NCBI RefSeq assembly: GCF_002358085.1
Contig: NZ_NTJD01000003.1
Span: forward strand, 62,001-126,000
From: Pseudothioclava arenosa
GTDB lineage: Bacteria; Pseudomonadota; Alphaproteobacteria; Rhodobacterales; Rhodobacteraceae
Direction of reading: 5' to 3'
Length of the DNA stretch: 64,000 nt
The notes under the pieces were generated by a model. It was not told the DNA's origin. It worked only from the letters and a program-made list of their open reading frames with translations, and did no database searches. Both the position numbers and the translations under genes were made by a program. Below, piece by piece: positions 1 to 9,211 of this stretch. Every line of letters begins with the position of its first letter. The first letter of the stretch is position 1.

Positions 1-357
1 CATCCCCAAGGCCAGAGAGATCTGCATCGGCTGACCGAGCGCGAGCATCAGCCCCGCCACTGCGCCCAGCGTCAGCAGCACCTGCAACCCGCCCAGCCCC
101 AGCAGCTTGTGGCGCATCTCCCACAACCCGCGCGGGTTCAGCTCCAGCCCGATCAGGAACAGCATCATCACCACGCCGAACTCGGCGAAATGCTGGAGGT
201 CGGTCATTTCCGAACCCGCAAGCCCGAAAATCGGCCCGATCAGAAGCCCTGCCAGCAGGTAGCCCAGCACCGATCCCAGCCCCATCCGCGATGCCAGAGG
301 CACCGCGACGACCATCGCAAACAGGTAGAGCGAGGCGTAGATCAGGAAGGATTCCAT
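1..357 (-). CDS. Kef-type monovalent cation:proton antiporter, N-terminal part (runs off the window)
   Basis: Only the first 119 codons are present; the gene continues past base 1. The translation begins MESFLIYASLYLF and shows successive hydrophobic helices with Gly-rich turns (LGYLLAGLLIGP, FLIGLELNP), typical of the first helices of the KefB/KefC (CPA2) transport domain. The family exchanges K+ or Na+ for H+ across the inner membrane. The ATG at 357 has AAGGAG about 8 bases upstream. A weak promoter TTGCGT-N16-TAGGCT lies farther upstream on the minus strand, around bases 448-475. Whether a C-terminal RCK/TrkA-N domain follows cannot be seen. Confidence 0.85.
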   Translation of the reverse strand, partial: MESFLIYASLYLFAMVVAVPLASRMGLGSVLGYLLAGLLIGPIFGLAGSEMTDLQHFAEFGVVMMLFLIGLELNPRGLWEMRHKLLGLGGLQVLLTLGAVAGLMLALGQPMQISLALGM

Positions 358-535
358 TGCGCGCGCGGCTCCTTTGTGCGGCGAAATCGGTGCCTCCCGG
401 GCGCGAGGGCGGGGAGGGGACCGAGGCGTGATCCGGGGGATGAGGCCAGCCTAGCGCACGGGGGGGCGGACGCAAGGGCAAAGCCCTGATGTTTCGGGCT
501 TGTCATCTGATTTGAACGGTTCCGCGAGGGGGCGG

Positions 536-3500
536 TCACTCGCCCTGCAGAAGCTTCAGCGTATAGCTGCGCGAGCCCTTGGTATAGCTTAGCTGATCGG
601 TCCCGATCGCGGTGACCTTGCCGCCATCGAGCCGGTCTCCGACGCCGACCTTGACGAACTTCCCGGTCTCCATCCGCACCAGCGCGCGGCGATTTCCGGC
701 CGAGCCGAACAGGCCGATCAGGTTCATCTCGCCCAGGCGGATCGCGTTCTTCTCGGTGGCTTGTTTCGCGACCGACGCCGAGGTGGGGAGTTTCGGCGCG
801 ACCGAGGTGGGCTCGGGCTCGTCCAGTTCGTCGGGGCGCACGGGCGCCGAGAAGCTGGTGGGCTCGGGCGTGCGCGACCGGGGCTCGGGTTCGGGGCGCG
901 CGGCGGCTGCGGGGGCAGGTGCTGCGCGCAGCGCGGCGGCCCGGGCGGCCAGATCCGAGGGCTTCGGCATCGGACGGCGCGAGATCGCCACCGCCAGATC
1001 GGTGCCGCTGGCGAAGGGATCGGGGCGATTGGCGAGCGCGGCGGCCGCGGCTTCGGCGGCGGCCATGGCTTCGGCCTCGGCGCGCGCGGCCTCGCTGGCG
1101 CGGGCGGCAATTCCGGCAGGGCGCGATTTCGGGCGCAGGGTGACAACCTGCTCGCCGACCTCAGGCGCGGGCGCGGCGGTTTCTGCGGGGGCCGTGGCGA
1201 GGGCCGCCGCTGCGGCTGCGACGGTTGCCGGACGCGGTTTCGGACGCTGCCCTGCGAGCGCAGGATCGGCATAGAGCGGCTCAAGCGCGGTTTCCTCGAC
1301 CGTGGCCGCCGGTGCCTCGGCAGGCGCGGGGGCGGCTTCGGGCGCGGCCTCCGGGGCGGGCGCGGGTTGCTCGGGCAGGGCGGGCGGCAGGGCGGCGCGA
1401 TACGCCTCTTCGATTGCCGCCGGACGGGCGCGCGGCGCGGGGGAGCGCAGCGCCGGGTCGGCATAGGGCTGGTTCGCGGCCTCGGCCAGCGCGGCGGCCA
1501 AAGCGGCGATGGCGGCGGGGCGCGCGGCAGGCAGGACATCAGGCTGACCCGCGATCAGAGTGTAGCCTTCGGGCATCAGCACGCCTTCGGCCGTCGGCTC
1601 GACCTCGGTAGCGGGAGCCTCGGCCTGCGGCGCGGCGGCCAGAGCCGGCATGTCGGCGCTCGACAGCGAAAGGAGCGGCAACGCGGCGCTCGGCAAGGGC
1701 GGCAAGCTGCTGGGTGTGGGATCGGGCGCGGGCTCGGCTTCGGCGGTGAGGACTGGTTCCGGGGCCGCCTCCGGTGCGGGCTCCGGTTCCGCAGCGACAA
1801 TCGTTGGTGCGGGTTCGGCAGGTGGCGCGGGTGTCGGGGCGGCGACCGGTTCGGGCAGCGTCGCCACCTCGGTCGTCTGCACGGGCTCAGGGTCCACGCT
1901 GTCGAGATAGGAGGACCACAGCGCGACGATCCCGAAAAACAGGAGCAGCGCCCCGACGAGTGTCGCACCAAGATACTTCGGCTTGCCGCCGACTTGCTTG
2001 CGTTTGCGCGCGCCAAAGACCGTCACGTCCTCGGAGGTGGCGGCGGTCTCTTCGGTCTCAGGGACATCCACTGCCATTGCCGCCTCGGTCGCCTCCGGGA
2101 CGGGTGCTGCGATTGGCTTGGGGGGCAGGGTCGTGGGCGCCGCGTCTGCGGTGGGCCGCGCGACAGGGGGCGCAGCCTTGGGCGCGTCCGGCGTTTCGGG
2201 CGTTGTGGCCTCGCGTTTCGCGCGGGCCTGCGCAAGCGCCTGGCTCAGGGCCGAGGCCATGCCGATCGCCGAGCCGATCCCGTCCTTGGCGATCTCGGCG
2301 GCCTTGCGGGGGCTTGCCGCGCCTGGTTCGGTCGCGGGCTCGGCCTTCGATTTCAGGAAGGGCACGGATTTCGGAACCGGCAGTTTCAGAACCGCGGGCG
2401 TGGGCGCCGCGTCATCGCCGGCCGGGCGCGTGGCCCCGCCGAGGCGGGGGGGCGTCACCGGGTCGACCTCGGAGGCCGGAGAGGCGACGGGGGCCTTGGG
2501 CGGAGTTTTGGGCGGGGTTTGTGGCTGTGCTTTGGATTGCGGTTTCGGAGCGGTAAAGGCCGCGGCTGGCGCGTCAAAGGTTTTCGAAGGCGTTACCGGA
2601 GAGGCCGTCTTGGGCAGCGTCGGGGGCTCGTGACCGAACTCGCGGGCCAGCAGCTCTTCGGGTTCGAGGTCGTCGGACTGCGGCGCGTCTTCCTCCGCCA
2701 GAACCGGAGCCTCGGGCGCGGGATCGCGCAGTGGCGCCGGGTCGGGATCGAAGACGGGTTCGATCTCGGGCAGAGGCTGTGGGGGAAGTTCAACCGGGGC
2801 CGGTTCGGGCTGCTCGGGGGCTTGCTGCGGCAGCTCCGGCTCGGGTTCGACCTGCGGTTCGGGATCTTGCTCCGGCTCGATCTCGGGTGCCGGTTCGGGT
2901 TCGATCTCGGGTTCCGGCTCGATTTCGGGTTCGGGCGCGGGCGGAATCTCCGGCTCCGGCTCTGGTTCCAGCTCGGGAAGCGGCGTTTCCTCCGGCTCGG
3001 GGGTAGGCTCCGGCTCGGGCTTGATCTCGGGCAGGGGTTCGGGTTCGACCTCGGGCGGCACGTCGGGCGTGCCCGGCTCGGGCCCGCCCTGTGCGGCGGC
3101 CAGCACCGCAATCGGCTCGGCATCGCGTTCGAGCCGCGATCCCTCGGGCAGATAGGCGGCGGCGCGCGCGGTCAGACCGAACCAGGGCTCACCGGAAAAA
3201 CGGCCGGTTTCGGGGATCGCGACAAAGCAGACCGGGCAGAAGCCGTGGCTTTCGGCAAACCCCTGCGCCTCGTCGAGCGTCTCCCGTGCGACCACGGCCA
3301 CCTGCAATTCATCGCCGCTGCCCGACCAGTCGAACACGAGATCCTGCACCGGGTAGGGCGTCAGGCCTTCGAGCGCCTCGGCAATCTGGCGGCGCCGGGC
3401 GGGCGCATCCGGGCCGGGGGCGTTGACCGTTGTGTAAAGGATCTGCGAGGCGGGCAGCACCAGCTTCGTGGTCAGCCCGTGCGGCGCCTTGGCCTGGGCC

Positions 3501-3640
3501 TGCTTGCGCAGCGCGGCCAGCTCGGCTCCGAGGTCATCCGCCTCAAGCGACACCTCGCCCAAAGAGATCCAGCCTGCGGTGCCCCGGTGCAGCAGCCCGA
3601 TACCGTCATGCGTAAGATTGAGGGCGAAATCAGGCTTCAT
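536..3640 (-). CDS. Large Pro/Glu-rich single-pass membrane protein resembling GspL/PilM plus PilP/GspC modules
   Basis: The 1034-residue protein has three parts. Residues 1-180 are globular and resemble the actin-like cytoplasmic domain of GspL/PilM. Residues 190-550 are a low-complexity linker with many Pro-Glu and Glu-Pro steps, encoded by degenerate short repeats. One hydrophobic segment ([19 protein letters not shown]) lies near residues 555-577. It is followed by a long Ala/Pro/Glu-rich periplasmic linker with recurring short ARPAA/KPRPA-like motifs, and a compact C-terminal domain (about 970-1034) ending [17 protein letters not shown], which looks like a PilP/GspC beta domain. No pilus or type II secretion gene is nearby. 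Homologues are sometimes misnamed IF-2 because of the composition; nothing here supports a translation role. The module assignments are inference from pattern. Confidence 0.6.
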   Translation of the reverse strand: MKPDFALNLTHDGIGLLHRGTAGWISLGEVSLEADDLGAELAALRKQAQAKAPHGLTTKLVLPASQILYTTVNAPGPDAPARRRQIAEALEGLTPYPVQDLVFDWSGSGDELQVAVVARETLDEAQGFAESHGFCPVCFVAIPETGRFSGEPWFGLTARAAAYLPEGSRLERDAEPIAVLAAAQGGPEPGTPDVPPEVEPEPLPEIKPEPEPTPEPEETPLPELEPEPEPEIPPAPEPEIEPEPEIEPEPAPEIEPEQDPEPQVEPEPELPQQAPEQPEPAPVELPPQPLPEIEPVFDPDPAPLRDPAPEAPVLAEEDAPQSDDLEPEELLAREFGHEPPTLPKTASPVTPSKTFDAPAAAFTAPKPQSKAQPQTPPKTPPKAPVASPASEVDPVTPPRLGGATRPAGDDAAPTPAVLKLPVPKSVPFLKSKAEPATEPGAASPRKAAEIAKDGIGSAIGMASALSQALAQARAKREATTPETPDAPKAAPPVARPTADAAPTTLPPKPIAAPVPEATEAAMAVDVPETEETAATSEDVTVFGARKRKQVGGKPKYLGATLVGALLLFFGIVALWSSYLDSVDPEPVQTTEVATLPEPVAAPTPAPPAEPAPTIVAAEPEPAPEAAPEPVLTAEAEPAPDPTPSSLPPLPSAALPLLSLSSADMPALAAAPQAEAPATEVEPTAEGVLMPEGYTLIAGQPDVLPAARPAAIAALAAALAEAANQPYADPALRSPAPRARPAAIEEAYRAALPPALPEQPAPAPEAAPEAAPAPAEAPAATVEETALEPLYADPALAGQRPKPRPATVAAAAAALATAPAETAAPAPEVGEQVVTLRPKSRPAGIAARASEAARAEAEAMAAAEAAAAALANRPDPFASGTDLAVAISRRPMPKPSDLAARAAALRAAPAPAAAARPEPEPRSRTPEPTSFSAPVRPDELDEPEPTSVAPKLPTSASVAKQATEKNAIRLGEMNLIGLFGSAGNRRALVRMETGKFVKVGVGDRLDGGKVTAIGTDQLSYTKGSRSYTLKLLQGE

Positions 3641-3770
3641 CGCGGGGATTTTCGTTGGGAAAAGGGCGGCGGATCATAGGGCTCGTCAAACTTCGTAGAC
3701 GGTTTTGGGCGCGCTGAAAAGGCGGTCGCGTGAAGGTGATTGTCCAGTTTGTGCCAACAATTCCCGGTTT

Positions 3771-3800
3771 TTGACAGATTCTTGCCGAAACTTGCCGATA
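3771..3800 (+). promoter_or_regulatory. Possible promoter for the 3834-5860 gene pair
   Basis: A perfect -35 hexamer TTGACA (3771-3776) is followed after 18-19 bases by CCGATAA, a poor -10. It lies 34-63 bases upstream of the ATG at 3834 and divergent to the large membrane protein gene. Confidence 0.35.
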
Positions 3801-3833
3801 AACCGAAACTCTGCGTCTTTGGTGGATGGTGCT

Positions 3834-5009
3834 ATGCGGTCGCAATTCTTTGTTTATGGCTTTCTGGGGCTGATCGGTATCGGTTTTGCCGTGCCGGGGG
3901 CCGGGCAGCGGATGCTCGCGCTGATCGAAAATCCGGGGCTCGCATTGGCGGCTTTCCGCTCGGGCGGGGATGCGATCGTGGCGCGCGATGCCGCCGAACA
4001 GATCGGAAGCCCGGTCGATCACCTCAGTTTCCGCAATTTTGCCTGGCATGCCGATGACGCGGTTGCCGCGACCGACGTGGGCATGCCGGTGTTCCTCGAC
4101 GAGGTGTTCGCGGGCTGGCAGCCCTCGGTGCGCGCCGATGCGCCGCAGGTCGCGGGGCGGTTGTCGCTCAAGGAGGATTGCGATCTGGCACGTCCGGTCG
4201 CAGGTGCGCGCGTCGCGATGATCGACGTGTCGCAAAGCTCGATGGAGATCGGCCTGCAAAGCTGGAACCAGGAAGCGTTCCGCCAAGCGGTGGCCGACCT
4301 GATCAAGGCGCAACGCAGCACCGGCTCGCTGCGGAGCACGGCCAAGCGCTATGTCGATGCGGGGGGGCGCTTTGAGGCCGTCGACGTGGCGATCACCGCG
4401 CAAGAGGTGCCTGTTCATCTGCTCCTGATGGGGGGCAAGCGCGGCAAGCTCTGGAACCTGCATCTGGCCGAGGGCGCGCGGCTGTCTGGCGTGACGCTTC
4501 TGGGCGGGGTCGGGGACGCGCTGGCGAACCTGCCCGCCGATGTTCCGGTCGAGGTGCTTAGCCGCGTCGCGATGGCGCAATGCGGCGGGCGCGAGGCCTA
4601 TCCCTATGACCCCGAAGGGTTCTTTTATTCGAATTATCGCGCGGGCGCCGTGCAGCAGGATGAGTTCGAGCGGATGAATGCCGAACGCGATGCGATGGCG
4701 GCCGACTGGGCGGCCTGGATGGTGGCGCAGTATGGGATTGAACCCGAGGGCGCGCGGATCGGTTACGCCTCGGGCGTGGCCGTGCTGGTCGGGCCGTTGC
4801 CCGCGCCCGAGGCGCGCGTCGCCTGGCAACCGCTGGCCGGGGCGTCGGTGCAGGTTGCGGACGGGGCCGGCGAGGTGCTCGCGCTGATCGGCGACGGGCT
4901 GACCGGGTTCGAGGCCGCGATCGAGGCCAAGGCGCTGGAACTGGCGGGCGGCTCGTTCGAGACGCTGCGCGCCTATCCGCGCCCCGCTCTGATGCTGGGA
5001 GGGCTGTGA
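3834..5009 (+). CDS. Hypothetical protein with N-terminal signal or anchor
   Basis: A 391-residue protein of unknown function. I chose the ATG at 3834 because it gives a clear hydrophobic N-terminus (MRSQFFVYGFLGLIGIGFAV), suggesting export or membrane anchoring; an in-frame start farther upstream would add non-hydrophobic residues. The remainder is soluble-looking with no motif I recognise. Its stop overlaps the start of the next gene (TGATG), so the two are translationally coupled. The pair is divergent from the GspL-like gene across a 193-base gap, and a functional link is only a guess. Confidence 0.7.
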   Translation: MRSQFFVYGFLGLIGIGFAVPGAGQRMLALIENPGLALAAFRSGGDAIVARDAAEQIGSPVDHLSFRNFAWHADDAVAATDVGMPVFLDEVFAGWQPSVRADAPQVAGRLSLKEDCDLARPVAGARVAMIDVSQSSMEIGLQSWNQEAFRQAVADLIKAQRSTGSLRSTAKRYVDAGGRFEAVDVAITAQEVPVHLLLMGGKRGKLWNLHLAEGARLSGVTLLGGVGDALANLPADVPVEVLSRVAMAQCGGREAYPYDPEGFFYSNYRAGAVQQDEFERMNAERDAMAADWAAWMVAQYGIEPEGARIGYASGVAVLVGPLPAPEARVAWQPLAGASVQVADGAGEVLALIGDGLTGFEAAIEAKALELAGGSFETLRAYPRPALMLGGL

Positions 5010-5860
5010 TGTTCCGGACCATGATGCTCGTGTTCGGCCTGGTGCTGCTGATCCCGGGGGGCGGCTATATCGCCTGGCAGAAGTTCAAGGAAATGCCCGA
5101 GGTCGCGGCGGCGCTCGACGATCTGGGGGCGACGGTGCAGGGTGTGGGGCGGCTGGCCAAGGCGGTCAGCGCGGGTTCGCAGCAGGTCACGACGACCGCT
5201 GGCGTGCCGATCACTCGCATGTCCGACGAGATCGCGCCGGAATGGGCGCCGGTGCGCAAGGCGATGGTCAGCCCGAATGATTTCGACGCCTTCATGTTGC
5301 ATGACAGCTTCGACCGCCACCGGATGGTGCGCTTTACCCTTCAGGTCAGCCCCGAAGAAGTGCTGGCCGAGGGCGAGGCGTTGCCCGAGGCGGAATGGCT
5401 CGACATCCTGATGGAGGCGCGGGCGGTGAAGGTGGGGTTGCAGGCCTGTGCGCTCTTGCCCGAGAGTTTCGCGAAGGGTTGCGATCTGCGCGATATCTCG
5501 GTTGGCAAGCGCGATGCGGCGACCGGGCGCTATCCGCTGAACGTGTCGCTGAAATTCATCGAGACCGCGCCGCTGGGGCTGTTGCCCGACCCGGGCTCGC
5601 AGCCCGAGATCGTGCGCACCCGCGTGACCCTCGATCCGATCGAGGTCGGCCCCGGCAAGATGGCCGAGGCGCTGGGCCAGCTGACCACCGCGGCGGAGCA
5701 GGCCTGTGTTTTGCGGCGTGCGAAGTTCGGCAATTGCGCGCTGTCGCTGGTGACGCTGGATGCGCGCGGCGAGGGCAAGATCGAGATGAGCCTGCTTCTG
5801 CCCAAGGCCGAGATTGTCCTGCATGAGATGGCAGTGGCCGAGGGTGCGGCGGGGAACTGA
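5009..5860 (+). CDS. Hypothetical membrane-anchored protein, coupled to the preceding gene
   Basis: A 283-residue protein beginning MFRTMMLVFGLVLLIPGGGYIAW, a single N-terminal hydrophobic segment, followed by an extracytoplasmic-looking body. The ATG at 5009 overlaps the upstream stop as TGATG; the GTG three bases earlier is less likely. Three Cys residues (near LQACALL, FAKGCDL and AEQACVL/FGNCAL) lie in the second half. No family recognised. A strong hairpin terminator follows 20 bases after the stop. Confidence 0.7.
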   Translation: MFRTMMLVFGLVLLIPGGGYIAWQKFKEMPEVAAALDDLGATVQGVGRLAKAVSAGSQQVTTTAGVPITRMSDEIAPEWAPVRKAMVSPNDFDAFMLHDSFDRHRMVRFTLQVSPEEVLAEGEALPEAEWLDILMEARAVKVGLQACALLPESFAKGCDLRDISVGKRDAATGRYPLNVSLKFIETAPLGLLPDPGSQPEIVRTRVTLDPIEVGPGKMAEALGQLTTAAEQACVLRRAKFGNCALSLVTLDARGEGKIEMSLLLPKAEIVLHEMAVAEGAAGN

Positions 5861-5875
5861 CCAACCCGCATAAGG

Positions 5876-5905
5876 AAAAAGGCCGCGCAGATTGCGCGGC
5901 CTTTC
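5876..5905. terminator. Bidirectional hairpin terminator
   Basis: The inverted repeat GGCCGCGCA / TGCGCGGCC (5881-5901) is flanked by five A on the left and three T on the right. It can serve both the plus-strand gene ending at 5860 and minus-strand metY ending at 5925. Confidence 0.8.
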
Positions 5906-5924
5906 GGTGTTCTGGTGGCCCGGA

Positions 5925-7208
5925 TCAGGCGGTCGCGGCGGTCAGCGCCTGATCGAGATCGGCGATCAGGTCGGCAGCATTCTCGATCCCGATCGAGAGA
6001 CGCACGACATTCGGCGCGGCGCCAGCGGCGACCTGTTGCTCTTCCGAAAGCTGACGGTGCGTCGTCGAGGCCGAATGGATGATGAGCGAACGCGCATCGC
6101 CAAGGTTCGCCACATGGCTGAACAGTTTCAGGTTGTTCACCAGCTTGACGCAGGCTTCATAGCCGCCCTTCACCGCCACGGTGAACAGCGCGCCTGCGCC
6201 TTTCGGGCAGACCCGCGCGACGCGCTCGTGATAGGGCGAGCTTTCCAGCCCGGCATAGGTCACGAAGTCGATGCGCGGGTCGTTTTCCAGCCATTCGGCC
6301 ACGGCCTTCGCGTTGGCGACGTGCTTGTCCATGCGCAGGCTCAGCGTCTCGATGCCCATCAGCGTGTAATGCGCGCCCTGCGGGTTCATCGTCATGCCAA
6401 GGTCGCGCAGCCCCACCGCGATCGAGTGGAAGGTGAAGGCCATCGGCCCCAGCGCCTCGTAGAAGTTCAGGCCATGATAGGCGGGCTCGGGCGCGGCGAG
6501 CGAGGGGAACTTGCCCGATTTGCCCCAGTCGAACTTGCCCGAGTCGACGATCACGCCGCCGGTCACCGTACCGTTGCCGGTCAGGTATTTGGTGGCCGAA
6601 TGCACCACCAGCGTCGCGCCCAGCTCGATTGGGCGGCACAGGTAGGGCGAGGCCAGCGTGTTGTCGACGATCAGCGGCAGGCCGACCTTGTCGGCGACGC
6701 CCGCCACCGCCGGGATGTCGGTGATATAGCCGCCCGGGTTCGAGATCGACTCGCAGAAGATCGCGCGGGTGTTGTCGTCGACCGCCGCTTCCAGCGCCGC
6801 CAGATCGTCGAAATCGACGAATTTCACGCCCCAGCCGAAGCGCTTGATGGTCTGGCTGAGCTGGGTGATCGTGCCGCCGTAAAGCCGGGTCGAGGCGATC
6901 ACGTTGCAGCCCGGCATCATCAGCGGGAAGAGCGCCATGATCTGCGCCGCATGGCCCGACGAGCAGCACACCGCACCGACGCCGCCTTCCAGCGCGCAGA
7001 CCCGCTCGGCCAGTTTCGAGACCGTCGGGTTGGTCAGGCGCGAATAGATCCAGCCCACCTCTTGCAGGTTGAACAGCCGCGCCGCGTGATCGGCGTCTTT
7101 GAAGACATAGGCCGTGGTCTGGTAGATCGGCACCTGGCGCGCGCCGGTGGCCGGATCGGGCTCAGCGCCCGCGTGAATTTGCAGCGTGTCGAAGGAATAG
7201 TCGGACAT
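5925..7208 (-). CDS. metY: O-acetylhomoserine sulfhydrylase (aminocarboxypropyltransferase)
   Basis: A PLP enzyme of the Cys/Met metabolism family, 427 residues, the usual length of MetY, which is longer than MetB/MetZ. It converts O-acetylhomoserine and sulfide (or methanethiol) to homocysteine (or methionine) in the cytoplasm. The Schiff-base lysine is K207 in SATKYLTG and the PLP pyridine-binding Asp is D182 in VDNTLASPY. The N-terminal FDTLQIHAG and YSRLTNPT motifs are typical. It stands alone and has a good promoter with a flanking inverted repeat upstream. Confidence 0.95.
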   Translation of the reverse strand: MSDYSFDTLQIHAGAEPDPATGARQVPIYQTTAYVFKDADHAARLFNLQEVGWIYSRLTNPTVSKLAERVCALEGGVGAVCCSSGHAAQIMALFPLMMPGCNVIASTRLYGGTITQLSQTIKRFGWGVKFVDFDDLAALEAAVDDNTRAIFCESISNPGGYITDIPAVAGVADKVGLPLIVDNTLASPYLCRPIELGATLVVHSATKYLTGNGTVTGGVIVDSGKFDWGKSGKFPSLAAPEPAYHGLNFYEALGPMAFTFHSIAVGLRDLGMTMNPQGAHYTLMGIETLSLRMDKHVANAKAVAEWLENDPRIDFVTYAGLESSPYHERVARVCPKGAGALFTVAVKGGYEACVKLVNNLKLFSHVANLGDARSLIIHSASTTHRQLSEEQQVAAGAAPNVVRLSIGIENAADLIADLDQALTAATA

Positions 7209-7235
7209 CAGCCTCTCCCTGATTGATCGGAGGCG

Positions 7236-7264
7236 ACACTAGCGAGGGGGCATGAGCCCTTCAA
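7236..7264 (-). promoter_or_regulatory. metY promoter
   Basis: Read on the minus strand: -35 TTGAAG (7264-7259), 17-base spacer, -10 TAGTGT (7241-7236). The -10 ends 27 bases upstream of the metY ATG. Confidence 0.6.
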
Positions 7265-7323
7265 TCACATTCGTTTTTGCGCATGCGCGGGAAATTCGGG
7301 CGGAAACACCCGTTGAATGTGAT
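7264..7323. promoter_or_regulatory. Inverted repeat abutting the metY -35, candidate operator
   Basis: A 9-base perfect inverted repeat, ATCACATTC (7264-7272) and GAATGTGAT (7315-7323), is separated by 42 bases. The proximal arm touches the metY -35 hexamer, so a DNA-binding protein could bridge the two arms. I cannot name the regulator. No SAM-II riboswitch core is visible in this leader. Confidence 0.4.
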
Positions 7324-7381
7324 CGGCAAAGCACGCCCGGGCGTGAACTGGCGGATTTCGGGCGCGCCTGTTGCTGTTGGG

Positions 7382-7397
7382 TTAACGAAAGGTTAAC
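7382..7397 (+). promoter_or_regulatory. CtrA-type binding site upstream of the outer-membrane barrel gene
   Basis: TTAA (7382-7385), seven bases, then TTAAC (7393-7397) match the full CtrA consensus TTAA-N7-TTAAC. The site is 39 bases upstream of the ATG at 7437, a usual distance for direct promoter control. Confidence 0.6.
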
Positions 7398-7436
7398 GAC
7401 TGGGATAAAGGCGCATGAATTTTGATGGGGAATAAG

Positions 7437-8078
7437 ATGAAACTGACTGCTCTTGTCGTCGCTGGCTCTGCTCTGTTCGGAGCGCTGACCGTTAGCCCGG
7501 CTCTGGCTCAGGATGCCGCGAACTGGACCGGTTTCTATGCTGGCGCTTTCGCTGGCTATGGCGGCTCCGCCTGGGATCGCGAAACGCCGGCCTATACCGA
7601 TAACGTGACCAGCGAGTGGCGTATCGACGGTGCCAACCTTGGCCTGTTCGGTGGCTATAACTGGCAGCGCGGCAACCTGGTGCTGGGCCTCGAGGCGGAA
7701 GTCGCCACCTCGGGCGTGAAGGGCGACGACCGTGACCTTGGCGGCATCCTCGACGGGATCGACGTGAACCGCTCGGCTGGGCTGGGGGCGCGGATCGGCT
7801 ATGCCGCAGATCGCAACATGTTCTACCTGACCGCAGGCAAGGCCTGGTACAAGGTCGATCAGATGATCGACACCGCCACGCTCGAGCACGATCTGGACGG
7901 GCATTATGTCGGCCTCGGCATCGAGCATGCCTATTCCGACAAGATCCTGCTGCGCGGCGAGCTGCGTCAGACCACCCTCGACGATTTCGCCTTCGATGCG
8001 ATCGCGAACTCGAGTGGCGGTTCGTACCAGATGCACGACCACACCGAGGTCCGCATCGGCGCCAGCTACAAGTTCTGA
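7437..8078 (+). CDS. Outer-membrane beta-barrel protein (Opa/Omp25-like)
   Basis: A 213-residue protein with signal peptide MKLTALVVAGSALFGALTVS ending in ALA before QDAANW. The mature part has alternating hydrophobic strands with Gly/Tyr turns (WTGFYAGAFAGYG, LGLFGGYNWQRG, AGLGARIGYA) and ends in SYKF with the C-terminal Phe required for barrel assembly. The length fits an eight-stranded barrel. The ATG at 7437 gives the signal peptide and has GGGG upstream; the TTG/ATG 12-15 bases earlier are less likely. A CtrA-type site precedes it. Confidence 0.85.
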   Translation: MKLTALVVAGSALFGALTVSPALAQDAANWTGFYAGAFAGYGGSAWDRETPAYTDNVTSEWRIDGANLGLFGGYNWQRGNLVLGLEAEVATSGVKGDDRDLGGILDGIDVNRSAGLGARIGYAADRNMFYLTAGKAWYKVDQMIDTATLEHDLDGHYVGLGIEHAYSDKILLRGELRQTTLDDFAFDAIANSSGGSYQMHDHTEVRIGASYKF

Positions 8079-8120
8079 TCCGGCGGGATCAATCCAGGAT
8101 TTCTGGCTGCGCGGGATCGC

Positions 8121-9119
8121 CTAGCGCAGCCAGAGCCCCGCGCGCTTAATCTGGTTGCGGATCATCTGCTCGCGGCGCGGCAGGTTGGCGCGGTCGAAGA
8201 GCGGGCGGATCTTTTTCCGGCCATGGCCCTGATAGACCAGCTTGCGGAAAGGCTCGTAGGTCTTCATCACCTTCTTCACCGGATTGGGCGCGAGCAGGGT
8301 CTCGACCGTGTCGAGCACCCCATCGCTTTCGCGCGCATACATCAGCGGCAGCGCCCGGTAATGGCAGCTGACATCGCCATCGAGCCCGGCAAGGCCCGGC
8401 CCGGGACGTCCGCCACCGAAGGAATGGATCACCAGCGGCAGCGCGATCTGGTCAAGCCAGGGATCGAGCGACTGGCTCGCCAGTTCATCGGGCGTGTCGT
8501 TGCGGATCGAGAGCGCATAGTCGAGGAAACGCTGCCCGAAGGCCTGCGCATCGGCGCCAAAGAACCAGCCGGCGTTGAAATACAGGTACCGCTCCCAATG
8601 CTCGTCGGGCTGCGACAGGTCGAGCGAGCTTTCGAACTCCAGCCCGAAGCGGTCATAGAGCGATTTCCAGATCTCGGTATAGCCGACCTTATAGAGCGGC
8701 GGGTCGGGCCAGGTGCCTTCGCGGCGCATCGAGGCGGCGGGGTGGTCAAAATCCAGCTCCAGATCGCTCAGCGGGCCGGTAAAGACGGTGTCCGTGTCGA
8801 AGAAGATGAAGGGCTCGGGCGGCAGCGCCAGCAGCGCCTCGATCTTGTTGCCATAGGGGTAGGACTGGCCGAAATGACGGTTCTCGAAGGGCAGGATCTC
8901 GGCGCCCGCGCCTTCGAGCAGTTTGCGCACCGGTTCCGAGATCTGCGTCGGCTGATGCCAGCGCGCGCCCGAGGGTTCGGCCACGATCAGGCGGCCCTTG
9001 AATTCGGGGTTGGCGGCGCGAAAGCTCAGCGCGAACAGCACCGCTTCATACTCGAGCCGCCCCGCCTGTGCGATGCAGATCACGTTGAAAGCTTGCCTGT
9101 GGGCCGTGCCTGCCGCCAT
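8121..9119 (-). CDS. Glycosyltransferase-like protein with DxD motif
   Basis: A 332-residue protein in the reading from MAAGTAHRQ; an upstream in-frame start would run into the divergent promoter region, so 9119 is preferred. It starts with a beta strand and loop (FNVICIAQAG) and carries FIFFDTDTVF, a DxD-type nucleotide-sugar/metal motif, after about 120 residues, plus LYFNAGWFFGA later, as in GT-A fold glycosyltransferases. Basic C-terminus. The substrate is unknown. It stands alone, divergent from the next gene. Confidence 0.6.
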   Translation of the reverse strand: MAAGTAHRQAFNVICIAQAGRLEYEAVLFALSFRAANPEFKGRLIVAEPSGARWHQPTQISEPVRKLLEGAGAEILPFENRHFGQSYPYGNKIEALLALPPEPFIFFDTDTVFTGPLSDLELDFDHPAASMRREGTWPDPPLYKVGYTEIWKSLYDRFGLEFESSLDLSQPDEHWERYLYFNAGWFFGADAQAFGQRFLDYALSIRNDTPDELASQSLDPWLDQIALPLVIHSFGGGRPGPGLAGLDGDVSCHYRALPLMYARESDGVLDTVETLLAPNPVKKVMKTYEPFRKLVYQGHGRKKIRPLFDRANLPRREQMIRNQIKRAGLWLR

Positions 9120-9211
9120 AATTCGCTTGCCCCCCGGGTCGTTCGCGCCGTGCTTTTCAGCTTGCTCTGGTTCGATTAACGGCGGGCAAACGCGGGAACA
9201 AGGGGGAATAA

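Noticed and set aside
2880-2980. Short direct DNA repeats resembling a CRISPR-like or minisatellite array
   Set aside because: They are in frame and encode the Pro/Glu linker; spacing and sequence are too irregular for CRISPR.
761-3679. A 972-residue open frame on the plus strand opposite the large membrane protein gene
   Set aside because: It is the antisense shadow of a GC-rich repetitive gene: Gly/Arg-rich, no domains, no ribosome-binding site.
7209-7436. Possible SAM-II riboswitch upstream of metY
   Set aside because: The conserved pseudoknot core sequences are absent; a conventional promoter lies close to the start codon.
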